NCBI GenBank assembly: GCA_964599655.1
Contig: CAZRGV010000076.1
Span: forward strand, 1 to 30,324
From: CAZRGV01 sp964599655
Lineage (GTDB): Bacteria > Planctomycetota > Planctomycetia > Isosphaerales > Isosphaeraceae
DNA length: 30,324 nucleotides
Direction: 5' to 3'
The notes under the pieces were generated by a model. That model made no database searches. It was not told the origin of the DNA and saw nothing but the letters and a program-made list of their open reading frames with translations. Both the position numbers and the translations under genes were made by a program. Of the stretch, positions 1-6,579 are shown piece after piece. Numbering within the stretch: the stretch's first letter is position 1; every line of letters begins with the position of its first letter.

Positions 1-44
1 GCCTGTCACGCCGGAGGTTGCGGGTTCGAGCCCCGTCATCCTCG
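1..44 (+). tRNA. tRNA-Asp(GTC), 3' part only (window starts inside the gene)
   Basis: Anticodon loop with GTC at 5-7, anticodon-stem 3' arm GCCGG (10-14), T-arm GCGGG-TTCGAGC-CCCGT (20-36), acceptor 3' arm 37-43 and discriminator G at 44. CCA is not encoded. The 5' half lies left of the window and cannot be checked. By the usual geometry of tRNA integration, this left copy is the one that stays joined to the 5' half and remains functional. Confidence 0.8.
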
Positions 45-46
45 TT
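1..46. repeat. attL core, left copy of the 46-bp direct repeat
   Basis: Identical over 46 bp to 8959-9004, diverging immediately afterwards (CATG here, TGAC at the right copy). The core runs from the anticodon loop to just past the 3' end of tRNA-Asp. It may extend further left than the window shows. Its minus strand is in frame with the integrase, with codon 552 starting at base 46. Confidence 0.9.
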
Positions 47-1699
47 CATGCAAATAAGTGCAACCGAGTGCGAACGGGCGCCGGACCCTTTCATTCCAAG
101 GGGTTGCGGCGAGCCGTCGGGCGCGTCAGCTAAAATGCCCGAAGTGTACATCGGTGCGGATGAATGCCGTCCGGCGCACCCTGTCACTGCATCCGGCACT
201 GCGCTTTTTGACATCACCATGTCACTACCCCCCGTGGTCCCGGTACGGCGAAGGGGGATTTCCGCCGCGTCGGCGTCCGGCCCGGCGGTCGGCACGAGGT
301 TCGGGAGCTTGGCGACGGCCGCGTTCAGGTCGTACAGCCGGCGATGCGAGTAGCGGGCGGTCAGTTCCGGCTTGGAATGCCCGGCGAGTTCCTGTAGCGT
401 TCGCAGGTCGATCCCAGAGCGTCCGCCCAGCGTCAGGTACGAATGCCGGAGCGAATGGAAGTCGGCGTACTCCGGCCCGTCCGGGCCTTCCACGGCGTAA
501 GGGATGCCGGCGGCGTCCAGGTCGATGCGGAGCATCATGGCCCCCTTGTGGTCCTTCGCCCACGTCCCGCCCCAGACGGGCTCGCCGGCGGGCTTGCCGT
601 CCAGGTAGTCGCCCAGAGCGTCGGCCACGTCGGCGGGGATCGGTTGCACTTTCAGCCGACGCGACTTGTTGAACCGCGCGGCCAGCGTCACGAAGGGCGA
701 AGGGGCGTTCAGGTCGAAGTCGGCCGGCGTCAGGTTCGCCAGGGCGCTTGCCCGGAACCNNNNNNNNNNNNNNNNNNNNTACCGATCCACGCCCGACAGC
801 CCACGGAACGTCCTACGGCTCTCACGAGCCGCGTGGAACAACCGGCGGAGTTCGTCGGCCGTCAGTTCCCGCCGCACCCGCCGCACATCCACGGCCGCGT
901 TCACGAGCGTCAGGGATTCGAGCGGGTTCGACCCCAGACGCTTCGCCCGCACGAGCCAGCGAAAGAACCCGCGAACGGCCCGGACGTAGTGATTAACCGT
1001 TTCGGGACCGCACCCCTTCGCTCTGTTCATCGCGATGGCTTCGACGGTCGCGCGGGGGAGCATGCGGGCCTTGCCGTTGCCCGTCGCGGGCAGGTTCAGG
1101 CGCTTGATGGCGGCCCGAACGGCGGCCCCGGAGATTCCGAGCAATGTCGCGGCTTCGCCCGGCGTGAACGAATCCCCGGCGGGCAAAGGCGAAGGGGAGC
1201 CGTCACGGCGGAGGGCGTTCAGCCATTCCGACGCCTTTCCCGCGTCGGCGTCCAGCGGGAACGCGAATCCGCAACCGGCCAGCATCGCGGCGATGCGGCC
1301 CGTCACGAGCCGGACGTGATCGGCGGTGCATCCCTTCGCTTCCAGGGCGGCGGCGTAGTCTCTCAGGTGGTCGGCCAGCGGCCGGCGGGCGTGTTCTTCG
1401 GCGGGATCGGTGAACCCGCTCCGAACCCGCGACGCCTTGCGTTCCATCTCGGCGGCGAGTTGTTCCGTCGCCTTCAAGTCCGCGTACCCCTTCGTTCGGC
1501 GGACGGTGCCGTTGGCGTCGCGGAAGTCGAAGTACCAGCACTTCGCGGGGCGGAGGTACTTCGCGCCGTCCCGCGTCACCGGATACAGAGCGGGCTTGCC
1601 GCGTTCCTTGATTCGGACGTGCGGCTTGCCGTCCACGTCCACGAGGTCGGCGTCAGGGGGAAGTCGAAAGGGGCGGGTCGGCTTGAACGGCTTCGGCAT
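1..1699 (-). CDS. int: Tyrosine recombinase (integrase), frame open through attL
   Basis: Catalyses site-specific integration and excision at tRNA-Asp. The start is ATG at 1699. The frame has no stop down to base 1, so 566 codons are visible. Catalytic residues are all present: R316 (FRASAL), a lysine in the beta-hairpin (K345 or K350), H415-xx-R418 (HSLRH), H441 (AGHS) and nucleophile Y450 (ARYSH). Residues about 108-250 hold the SAM-like core-binding domain, interrupted at about 178-225 by an excisionase/MerR-type HTH (FTPGEAATLLGIS...). Twenty N at 760-779 hide the residues just before R316; the frame is kept across them. After Y450 there are more than 115 further residues, the last 15 encoded antisense to the tRNA (DDGARTRNLRRDR). 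Joining the att cores adds 68 codons from 8958-8750, giving 635 aa, so the integrated form has a host-derived C-terminus. Confidence 0.93.
   Translation of the reverse strand, partial: MPKPFKPTRPFRLPPDADLVDVDGKPHVRIKERGKPALYPVTRDGAKYLRPAKCWYFDFRDANGTVRRTKGYADLKATEQLAAEMERKASRVRSGFTDPAEEHARRPLADHLRDYAAALEAKGCTADHVRLVTGRIAAMLAGCGFAFPLDADAGKASEWLNALRRDGSPSPLPAGDSFTPGEAATLLGISGAAVRAAIKRLNLPATGNGKARMLPRATVEAIAMNRAKGCGPETVNHYVRAVRGFFRWLVRAKRLGSNPLESLTLVNAAVDVRRVRRELTADELRRLFHAARESRRTFRGLSGVDRXXXXXXXXFRASALANLTPADFDLNAPSPFVTLAARFNKSRRLKVQPIPADVADALGDYLDGKPAGEPVWGGTWAKDHKGAMMLRIDLDAAGIPYAVEGPDGPEYADFHSLRHSYLTLGGRSGIDLRTLQELAGHSKPELTARYSHRRLYDLNAAVAKLPNLVPTAGPDADAAEIPLRRTGTTGGSDMVMSKSAVPDAVTGCAGRHSSAPMYTSGILADAPDGSPQPLGMKGSGARSHSVALICMNEDDGARTRNLRRDR
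183..204. repeat. 22-bp direct repeat, left copy (possible integrase arm site)
   Basis: Perfect copy of 8876-8897. Internally it holds CACTGC twice, separated by ATCCGG. It lies 136 bp inside the left core, within the integrase 3' extension. The paired position on both sides of the core suggests arm-type integrase or excisionase binding sites; this is inferred from position only. Confidence 0.5.
760..779. other. Run of 20 N inside int
   Basis: Undetermined bases just before catalytic R316. The integrase frame is consistent on both sides if the gap length is 2 modulo 3, as 20 is. Confidence 0.95.
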
Positions 1700-1895
1700 G
1701 ATCGGGGCCTTTCTGAGAAGGACCGGCCGCCCGCCCCGCTTCTCAGGTCGGAACGAGCGGACGCGGCCAAAGGCGGGTTCAATATACCAAACAGCGGCGG
1801 CGTTCTGATTCCGATTCCGTGTGCGCCGGAGCGCGCAGCGGCGAACGGCGCACTGGTCCCATTCTGGGATAGAGGGCAGAAATGTACCCGGTTGC

Positions 1896-1941
1896 GGACA
1901 CAAAATGTCCTCATGTAACAGGGCATAATGCCCTCATGTAA
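1896..1941. promoter_or_regulatory. Tandem palindrome/operator block upstream of int
   Basis: Two successive units, each a palindrome followed by TCATGTAA: GGACA-CAAAA-TGTCC (1896-1910) then TCATGTAA (1911-1918), and GGGCAT-A-ATGCCC (1921-1933) then TCATGTAA (1934-1941). The octamers are 23 bp apart, about two helical turns. The block sits at the end of the winged-helix gene and 197 bp or more upstream of int on the minus strand. It is likely a binding region for an element regulator controlling int. The rest of 1700-1895 contains a possible minus-strand -10 (TATATT near 1784) but no clear -35. Confidence 0.5.
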
Positions 1942-2368
1942 TGCCCGTAGGATGGACACGGTAAACGGACGGCCCCGCGTTCAATCGGCCCCTACGGATC
2001 GTCTGAATCAGTCCCTTGGTTTGCAAGGTAGCCACGGCCCGGCGAACCGTGCGAACGTCCAACCCCGCACGTCGGCCGATGTCTGTTTGACCGACACGGG
2101 CGGTCCCGTCGGCCTTCGTGTCGCGGAACAGTACGAGCCACACGAGGGCTTCGGCCGGCGTTAGGGCCGCGTCGGCAATCCCGAAGTCCACGAACGCATT
2201 CAACGCCGCGAACCGATCCGATCGGGTGCGGCGCATTGGCTTCGCAGTGGGCGCGGGTCGGGCCGCTTCGGTCGCGGCGATTTCATCATCATCGGGGCGC
2301 AGGACGGCATCGGGCGGGAGCTTCCCCCCGTATTGCTCATTCACTTCGCGGAGTGTCAGGCGTCGCAC
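1934..2368 (-). CDS. Winged-helix DNA-binding protein of the replication module
   Basis: 144 aa from a GTG at 2368, preceded by GAAGGGGGG at RBS distance. Upstream extension of the frame is proline/arginine-rich shadow of the helicase gene and was not used. The C-terminal half is a helix-turn-helix/winged-helix domain (ALTPAEALVWLVLFRD... QTDIGRRAGLDVRTVRRAV..LQTKGLI), the layout seen in phage replication-initiator and regulatory HTH proteins. It overlaps the helicase gene by 32 nt, so the two are probably cotranscribed and coupled. A role in origin recognition or in repressing the adjacent operator block is inferred. Its exact family is not recognised. Confidence 0.75.
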   Translation of the reverse strand: MRRLTLREVNEQYGGKLPPDAVLRPDDDEIAATEAARPAPTAKPMRRTRSDRFAALNAFVDFGIADAALTPAEALVWLVLFRDTKADGTARVGQTDIGRRAGLDVRTVRRAVATLQTKGLIQTIRRGRLNAGPSVYRVHPTGIT

Positions 2369-3251
2369 GTCGGCCCCCCTTCGCCTTGCTGCCCCTCGTG
2401 GGGGCGGGCGTCGCGGCGTCGAAGGCGTCCAGCCCGGCCGGCGCGGGCCGGAACGTCTGGGTGGTCGGGTCGAAGGCGGTCGGGAGGTCGGCCACGGCCC
2501 CGTAACGGTTCTTTTCACAGGTCAAGGTGATCGTCCCGCCTTCGCCCGGTGTGAACAGGTACGCGCTATCGCATCCGTATTCGAGTTCGGACGAACCCCG
2601 GAATGATGCCAGGTTCAGCCCCTTGTAAGACGACCCCCCGGCATGTTTCTGCCGCGCCACGGCCGACGCGACCAGCACGGCCGCGCCGGCATCGCAGAAC
2701 CGCCGTAGCACGGTCGCGGCGGTTTCGAGTTGCTCCCGCTTGTCCTTCCCACCGTCGCCCACGGTGAAGCGTTGGATATAGTCCAGGATCAGCACGTTCG
2801 CATCGAACGCCGTCCCGGCGGCGGCGACGTGTTCGAGGGCGAAGGGGGGATTCAGGAACGCCAGCCGCCCGGCGACGGGGGCGAGCGCATCCACGGCGGC
2901 CCGCACCCGACCTAACTGGTTTGCAGTCAGCATGCGGTCGGTAATCGAGGTCAGCGGCACGGCCGACATGCGCGACGCGATACGCTCCACGAGCAATGCC
3001 GGAACCATTTCCACGTTCGCCACGAGTAATCGCGCGGTCGCGTTCAACCGAAGCAGGTCGATGCCCACTTGGAGTAGCGCCGCGGTTTTACCCCCGCCGG
3101 GCGCTCCGCCGAACAGGATCAACCGGCCCGGCCGCACGTCCAGGGCGGCGAACGGGTCGGGCAGCGCGAACCGCACGGGCGGTTCCCCCCGCTCCACGTC
3201 CGCGAGCCACGAACCGAACAAGTCGGCCCCGCTGGTGTACGAGGGCGTCAC
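2337..3251 (-). CDS. DnaB-like replicative helicase / RecA-fold ATPase
   Basis: 304 aa from a GTG at 3251 that overlaps the primase stop as GTGA, with a GGCGAAGGGGGG ribosome binding site upstream. The RecA fold has Walker A GGAPGGGKT (48-56), Walker B LILDYIQ (154-160), where the D-x-x-Q pattern is typical of DnaB C-terminal domains, and a late basic motif CEKNRYG like the DnaB KNRxG motif. The N-terminal DnaG-interacting domain of full DnaB is absent, so this is a minimal, satellite/phage-sized helicase. It probably unwinds element DNA together with the primase encoded directly upstream. A pure loader ATPase role is possible. Confidence 0.85.
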   Translation of the reverse strand: MTPSYTSGADLFGSWLADVERGEPPVRFALPDPFAALDVRPGRLILFGGAPGGGKTAALLQVGIDLLRLNATARLLVANVEMVPALLVERIASRMSAVPLTSITDRMLTANQLGRVRAAVDALAPVAGRLAFLNPPFALEHVAAAGTAFDANVLILDYIQRFTVGDGGKDKREQLETAATVLRRFCDAGAAVLVASAVARQKHAGGSSYKGLNLASFRGSSELEYGCDSAYLFTPGEGGTITLTCEKNRYGAVADLPTAFDPTTQTFRPAPAGLDAFDAATPAPTRGSKAKGGRRATPDTPRSE

Positions 3252-4625
3252 GGCGGCCCCCCTTCGCCTGGTGGGCTCGATGGGTGCGGCGGGCCGGCCT
3301 GTTCGCCGGTTCGCCAGTTGAACCCCTGCGCGTCGCAATCGTCATCAGCGGGGAACCAGGCCGGCCAGCCATCGCCCGTCACGAGCCGGGCCGGGTCGCG
3401 GCGTTCCTCGGCGCGCGAACGCGGGAGCGCGACGACGTGGCCCTTGCGCGTCAGCACCCACGCCGGATGTTCCGCCGGCCGGGCCGGCGGCAGCGGCACC
3501 AATTCCGGCGGCGGGATCAGGTTCGGATCAACCGGCGTCGCGTCGAACATCTCGGCCACGAGCCGGTTCAGGTCCGGTTCCGGCTCCGGCTCCGGGCCGG
3601 CCTCATGTCGAATGCCCCAGCGCTCGCACGCGGCCTCATCGGCCGGCGGGCCTGTCGCGGGATCGGGCTCCGGCGCGGGGCCGCGTTGGCGGGCGACGTG
3701 CTGGACGGCGCAATCAATCTGCCGTGCCACGTCCTTCGGCGACAGCCCTACGTCGCGGCCCGGTTCGGTCAACAAAGCGTGACAGAGCGAAGGGGACGCA
3801 CCTTGCTCCGTCAGCCAGGCGGCGCAGCGGAACAGCGTTTGATGTCGCTCGCCCGCGTCCACACCGAATCGCAGGAAGTCCACGAGGTAGCGCGGTGCGC
3901 GGGCGTCCGGCGGGGTGCCGTGGTCGCGCCGAAGCGCGTCGCGGGCTTCGGCGGCGCGGGCGGTCGCCGCTTCCGCGTTCCGCCAGTCAGCCGCAAGGTT
4001 CGGGGACCACGAGCGCGCGNNNNNNNNNNNNNNNNNNNNGTTCAAGGATGCGCGGCACGTCCAGGGCGCACAAGTCGTCCAGGTCGATGCGTCGTTTGAA
4101 CAGCCCGGTGCGGGGATGCCGCGTGTTCGGTAGACGGATGATATGAGCAATATCGTATATCGACGTGTCGATGCGAACCCCGGCGCGGGCGGCGAGTGCT
4201 TCGGCGAACGTCCGGGCAGTTCGGTGAAAGCGCACGTCAGGCGGCGGGTTATGCGCGAGTTCGATTAAGATATGAAAGCCTTTAGATCCCGAAAAGTAGA
4301 TTGCCGGATTGGTGCCGTAGCGTTCAGCGGTCGCGGCGGACAGCTTGCAGGCGTCGGCCAGCGCGTCCCCCAGGTCGGCGCGGTCGATGTCCAGGACAAG
4401 CCAGCGCGCCCAGCAAGGCCCCGCGAACCCGGCGACGGATTGCCGGTTCGCAGCGTAGTGCGCTTCCAGGTCCGCGCCGAACGCGAAGTGCGACAAATAC
4501 GCTTCGCGCCCGTCTTCAATCGCGCCGTCGGCGTAGGCGGCGAGTAGGTCCGCATGGCGCACGAGGGCGCGGGGAGAGGTCGGCGCGCCCAGCACGTATG
4601 CGCCGACGTTGAAAGTCGCGGTCAC
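3248..4625 (-). CDS. Archaeo-eukaryotic-type primase (PrimPol), interrupted by N gap
   Basis: The N-terminal part from ATG 4625 has AEP primase signatures: catalytic D79-I-D81 (WLVLDID), S-x-H motif SGSKGFH (112-118), then IDTSIYD (D153) and RLPNTRH. After the N run at 4020-4039 the coding frame shifts and continues as a PriCT-like helical domain (YLVDFLRFGVDAGERHQTLFRCAAWL...) followed by a Pro/Glu-rich tail, stopping at 3248. The frame change means the true gap is not 20 bases (it should be 1 modulo 3). I read one gene of about 459 codons rather than two. The start overlaps the DUF669 stop (ATGA) and the stop overlaps the helicase start (GTGA), so the three are a coupled replication cassette. 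It likely makes primers for element replication. Confidence 0.85.
4020..4039. other. Run of 20 N inside the primase gene
   Basis: Upstream and downstream primase sequence are in different frames, so this N count is not the true gap length. Confidence 0.95.
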
Positions 4626-5101
4626 TTCGGCCCCCCTTCGGTTTGTTCGGAGAGCAGAAACGCGGCGGCCGGTGATTCGACCATGCGCACGAGGTCGATT
4701 CTCTTGATGTCGTTTCGTTCTATGCCATCGTCCCCGCGTAGGAGCGCGACCACGAGCCGCACGGAGTATTCCCGGCCCGGTTCAGGGAACGGCGAAAGCA
4801 GCGCAGCCGATGTCGTCAGCCCGAACGGTGTGAGGTCGCGCTTGGTGTAGGGCAGCGCCTTCGGGCCGAAGGTCCAGGTACGGATGACTGTCTGCCCGGT
4901 GTGCGGGCCTTCGGTCACTCTAAACCTCATCCGGTAGGCGTCAGCCCCGGCGCGGGTCTGGACGTACTCGCCTTGCAGCACGCGGGCGGAGTAAACGCCC
5001 GGCGGGATCGGTGCAAAGTCGGGCGCGGCTTCGGCCGCGTCGAAGGCGGACAGCCCGCCGGAATCGGGCTTGGATTCAGCGAACGACTTGGTAAAATCCA
5101 T
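4622..5101 (-). CDS. DUF669-type phage protein, probable ssDNA-binding/replication factor
   Basis: 159 aa beginning MDFTKSFAES. The pattern of a short acidic N-terminus, then PIPPGVYSARVLQGEYVQTRAG and YRMRFRVTEGPHTGQTV, matches the DUF669 family of phage replication-module proteins, which look like OB-fold single-strand binding proteins. It sits directly before the primase with a 4-nt ATGA overlap, which supports a replication role. The function is inferred from family resemblance and context. The ribosome binding site is weak and a hairpin occupies the leader. Confidence 0.7.
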   Translation of the reverse strand: MDFTKSFAESKPDSGGLSAFDAAEAAPDFAPIPPGVYSARVLQGEYVQTRAGADAYRMRFRVTEGPHTGQTVIRTWTFGPKALPYTKRDLTPFGLTTSAALLSPFPEPGREYSVRLVVALLRGDDGIERNDIKRIDLVRMVESPAAAFLLSEQTEGGPK

Positions 5102-5122
5102 CGGAGTCTTTTTGTGTGATTG

Positions 5123-5157
5123 CGGCCGATCCGTTGCAGCGGGTCGGCCGTGTTTTT
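5123..5157 (+). terminator. GC-rich hairpin followed by T-run in the DUF669 leader
   Basis: An 11-bp stem (5123-5133 with 5140-5150, one G-U pair), 6-nt loop TTGCAG, then TGTTTTT on the plus strand. In plus orientation it is a rho-independent terminator that would block transcription running against the element genes. In the minus (coding) orientation there is no T-run, and it could instead be a leader structure limiting DUF669 expression. Confidence 0.5.
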
Positions 5158-5167
5158 GGGATCAGGG

Positions 5168-5434
5168 TCACTTCATTCGGGCGGCGCGGAGGGCCGCCCA
5201 CGTTTCGCGGTCGGGCGCGCCGGCGGCGAGCCAGGCGCGGATCTCGTCAGTCCGCCAGACGACGCGGCCTCCGATGCGGACGGGGGTAGGCAGCTTCCCA
5301 GCGGCGTCCCAGGTCCGCACGGTGCGAACCCCAGCACAGAGCAGCGCGGCCAGCCGGCGGGCGTCCACCACGAGGGGCGGCCCGGCGGGGTCGGCGGGCG
5401 GTTCGGCGGGTCGAAGGGGGAGCGTGTCAGGCAC
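5168..5434 (-). CDS. AlpA/excisionase-like helix-turn-helix protein
   Basis: 88 aa from GTG 5434, with AAAGGGGG upstream. Residues about 20-70 are a MerR/excisionase-type HTH (LVVDARRLAALLCAGVRTV, then WDAAGKLPTPVRIGGRVVW, then RTDEIRAWLAAG), the arrangement of the AlpA and HTH_17 families. In satellites such proteins act as excisionase or as activator of int. It overlaps the upstream 66-aa gene by 8 nt. Here it is the best candidate for directing excision together with the integrase. Confidence 0.8.
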   Translation of the reverse strand: MPDTLPLRPAEPPADPAGPPLVVDARRLAALLCAGVRTVRTWDAAGKLPTPVRIGGRVVWRTDEIRAWLAAGAPDRETWAALRAARMK

Positions 5435-5627
5435 GGCCGCCCCCTTTCACGTTGCGGGGGGCGTCGGCGCGATCGTCGAATACGACGCGCACGCCTAGCG
5501 CGGTCAGCCGCGCGCGGGCATGTTGCTCTAGCAGAGCGTCGCCAGACGCGCGGGCGGAGCGCAGAACAGCTAGCCAGTACAGCGGGCTATCCGCCAGGTC
5601 CAGGGGCGGGTCGGACGCAGTGTGCAT
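5427..5627 (-). CDS. Small unknown protein of the element (66 aa)
   Basis: Starts MHTASDPPLDLADSPLYWLAVLRSARA and is rich in Ala/Arg, with an alpha-helical character and no recognised family. The 8-nt overlap with the HTH gene and codon use like its neighbours support it as a real gene. The start ATG lies only a few bases after a long palindrome and has no clear Shine-Dalgarno sequence, so its translation may be weak, leaderless or structure-controlled. Confidence 0.55.
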   Translation of the reverse strand: MHTASDPPLDLADSPLYWLAVLRSARASGDALLEQHARARLTALGVRVVFDDRADAPRNVKGGGRA

Positions 5628-5632
5628 GGTGT

Positions 5633-5707
5633 GGCTCGCAATTGGTGTCCAGGGCGCCCATCACGCCCTTACACTAATTGCGAGCCGTCACGCAGAAGCG
5701 TGTGACG
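5633..5707. promoter_or_regulatory. Nested inverted repeats: operator or replication origin candidate
   Basis: Arms 5633-5648 (GGCTCGCAATTGGTGT) and 5671-5686 (ACACTAATTGCGAGCC) match at 15 of 16 positions. Inside them AGGGCG (5651-5656) pairs with CGCCCT (5664-5669). Next to it, at 5690-5703, is a second hairpin, CACGC-AGAA-GCGTG. The block sits directly before the 66-aa gene that opens the replication cassette. Either a dyad operator for that operon or the element's replication origin would fit. It is the most structured and most AT-rich non-coding stretch of the element. Confidence 0.5.
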
Positions 5708-5764
5708 GGCCTTGTTTTCCCGGCAAAAAATCGCGAAAGCCCGTCATGACCGCGCGCGACGGTA

Positions 5765-6406
5765 CTAGTGACAACGGGATTCTTCGGCTTGTTGTTCGAG
5801 TTTCTGTTCTTCGATCAGCGCGGCGAGTTTGTCCGGCCTTGCGTCCCGATTCGGAATGACGGCGATCATCGAATCGGTCAGCGGTATTTCCCTCCCCTTC
5901 GGCTTTGCGTCCGCTTTGCGTCGCTCCTGGAAGGCTTTCCACGCGGCCGTATTCGACACCATGCCCTTACTGACGCCCGTTCCGTCGGCCACGCCGTCGC
6001 GCGTCACGGCGAAGGGGTTCGCCTTCGCGTTCTGCTCCAGCCACTTACGTACGCGGATTTCCGCCTCGTCTTTGGGGACGCCCTTCGGCCGCGTGTTACC
6101 CCCTTCGCTTCGCGTTCCAGTCCCCACGGTCGAAGGGGCGTCGTCGCGGGGGGGCGATGCCGGCGCGGCCTCGCGCAGGCGACGATTGTATTCAATGGTG
6201 AAACGAAGGGCGTTTCGTCGCGACTGTTCCCGGTCTAGTTCCTTTCGTCCAGCCGGGTCGGTCCCTCTCATCACCGCGAAGGTCAACTGGAGACGAGGAA
6301 GCGTGTCCACGTACGCCCTCAGTTTTGCATATTCGTCATCGTTTAGTCGCGGCGGATCGAACGCGGCGGCCCGGAGCAACAGATCGTCGAGACTGGACTC
6401 GGACAT
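5765..6406 (-). CDS. Unknown element protein with putative HTH (213 aa)
   Basis: I chose ATG 6406 (MSESSLDDLLLRAAAFDPP) over the GTG three codons upstream. The first 75 residues are helical. The middle is a Ser/Pro/Asp-rich linker, and residues about 115-165 (AEIRVRKWLEQNAK...ADGTGVSKGMVSNTAAW) look like an HTH with a recognition helix after GVSKGMVS. The C-terminus is charged. It lies downstream of terL and behind its own promoter/operator. It could be a regulator or a small-terminase-like DNA-binding partner of TerL. No specific family is recognised. Confidence 0.7.
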   Translation of the reverse strand: MSESSLDDLLLRAAAFDPPRLNDDEYAKLRAYVDTLPRLQLTFAVMRGTDPAGRKELDREQSRRNALRFTIEYNRRLREAAPASPPRDDAPSTVGTGTRSEGGNTRPKGVPKDEAEIRVRKWLEQNAKANPFAVTRDGVADGTGVSKGMVSNTAAWKAFQERRKADAKPKGREIPLTDSMIAVIPNRDARPDKLAALIEEQKLEQQAEESRCH

Positions 6407-6482
6407 GGTTCGCACTCACTTCATCGGGCCAGCCGGCCGGGAGGGGCGGTGAGTGCGTCGCCCGTCCCGACCGGCCGCGTTG

Positions 6483-6529
6483 AGCGGTCAAGCTGACCGG
6501 CCTGACCGCTACCCGACAACATTACTATA
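6483..6529 (-). promoter_or_regulatory. Promoter -10 with three-half-site operator, start of the 213-aa gene unit
   Basis: On the minus strand TATAGT (6529-6524) is a good -10; the -35 is not clear. Immediately downstream, 6483-6510 contains three GGTCA half sites (CGGTCA at 6485-6490, TGACCG at 6494-6499 and 6503-6508) at 9-bp steps, with outer arms AGCGGTCA/TGACCGCT forming a perfect 8-bp inverted repeat. The position just after the expected start of transcription is that of a repressor operator. Confidence 0.5.
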
Positions 6530-6579
6530 CACACCTCGCCTCACTCTCCACGGTCGCGTTTCCGCATCGCGGCGAAACT

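Noticed and set aside
443..1918. Long plus-strand open frame of 491 codons across the integrase
   Set aside because: Opposite-strand shadow of int. Its product is Arg/Gly/Pro-rich without domains, while the minus strand has all tyrosine recombinase motifs.
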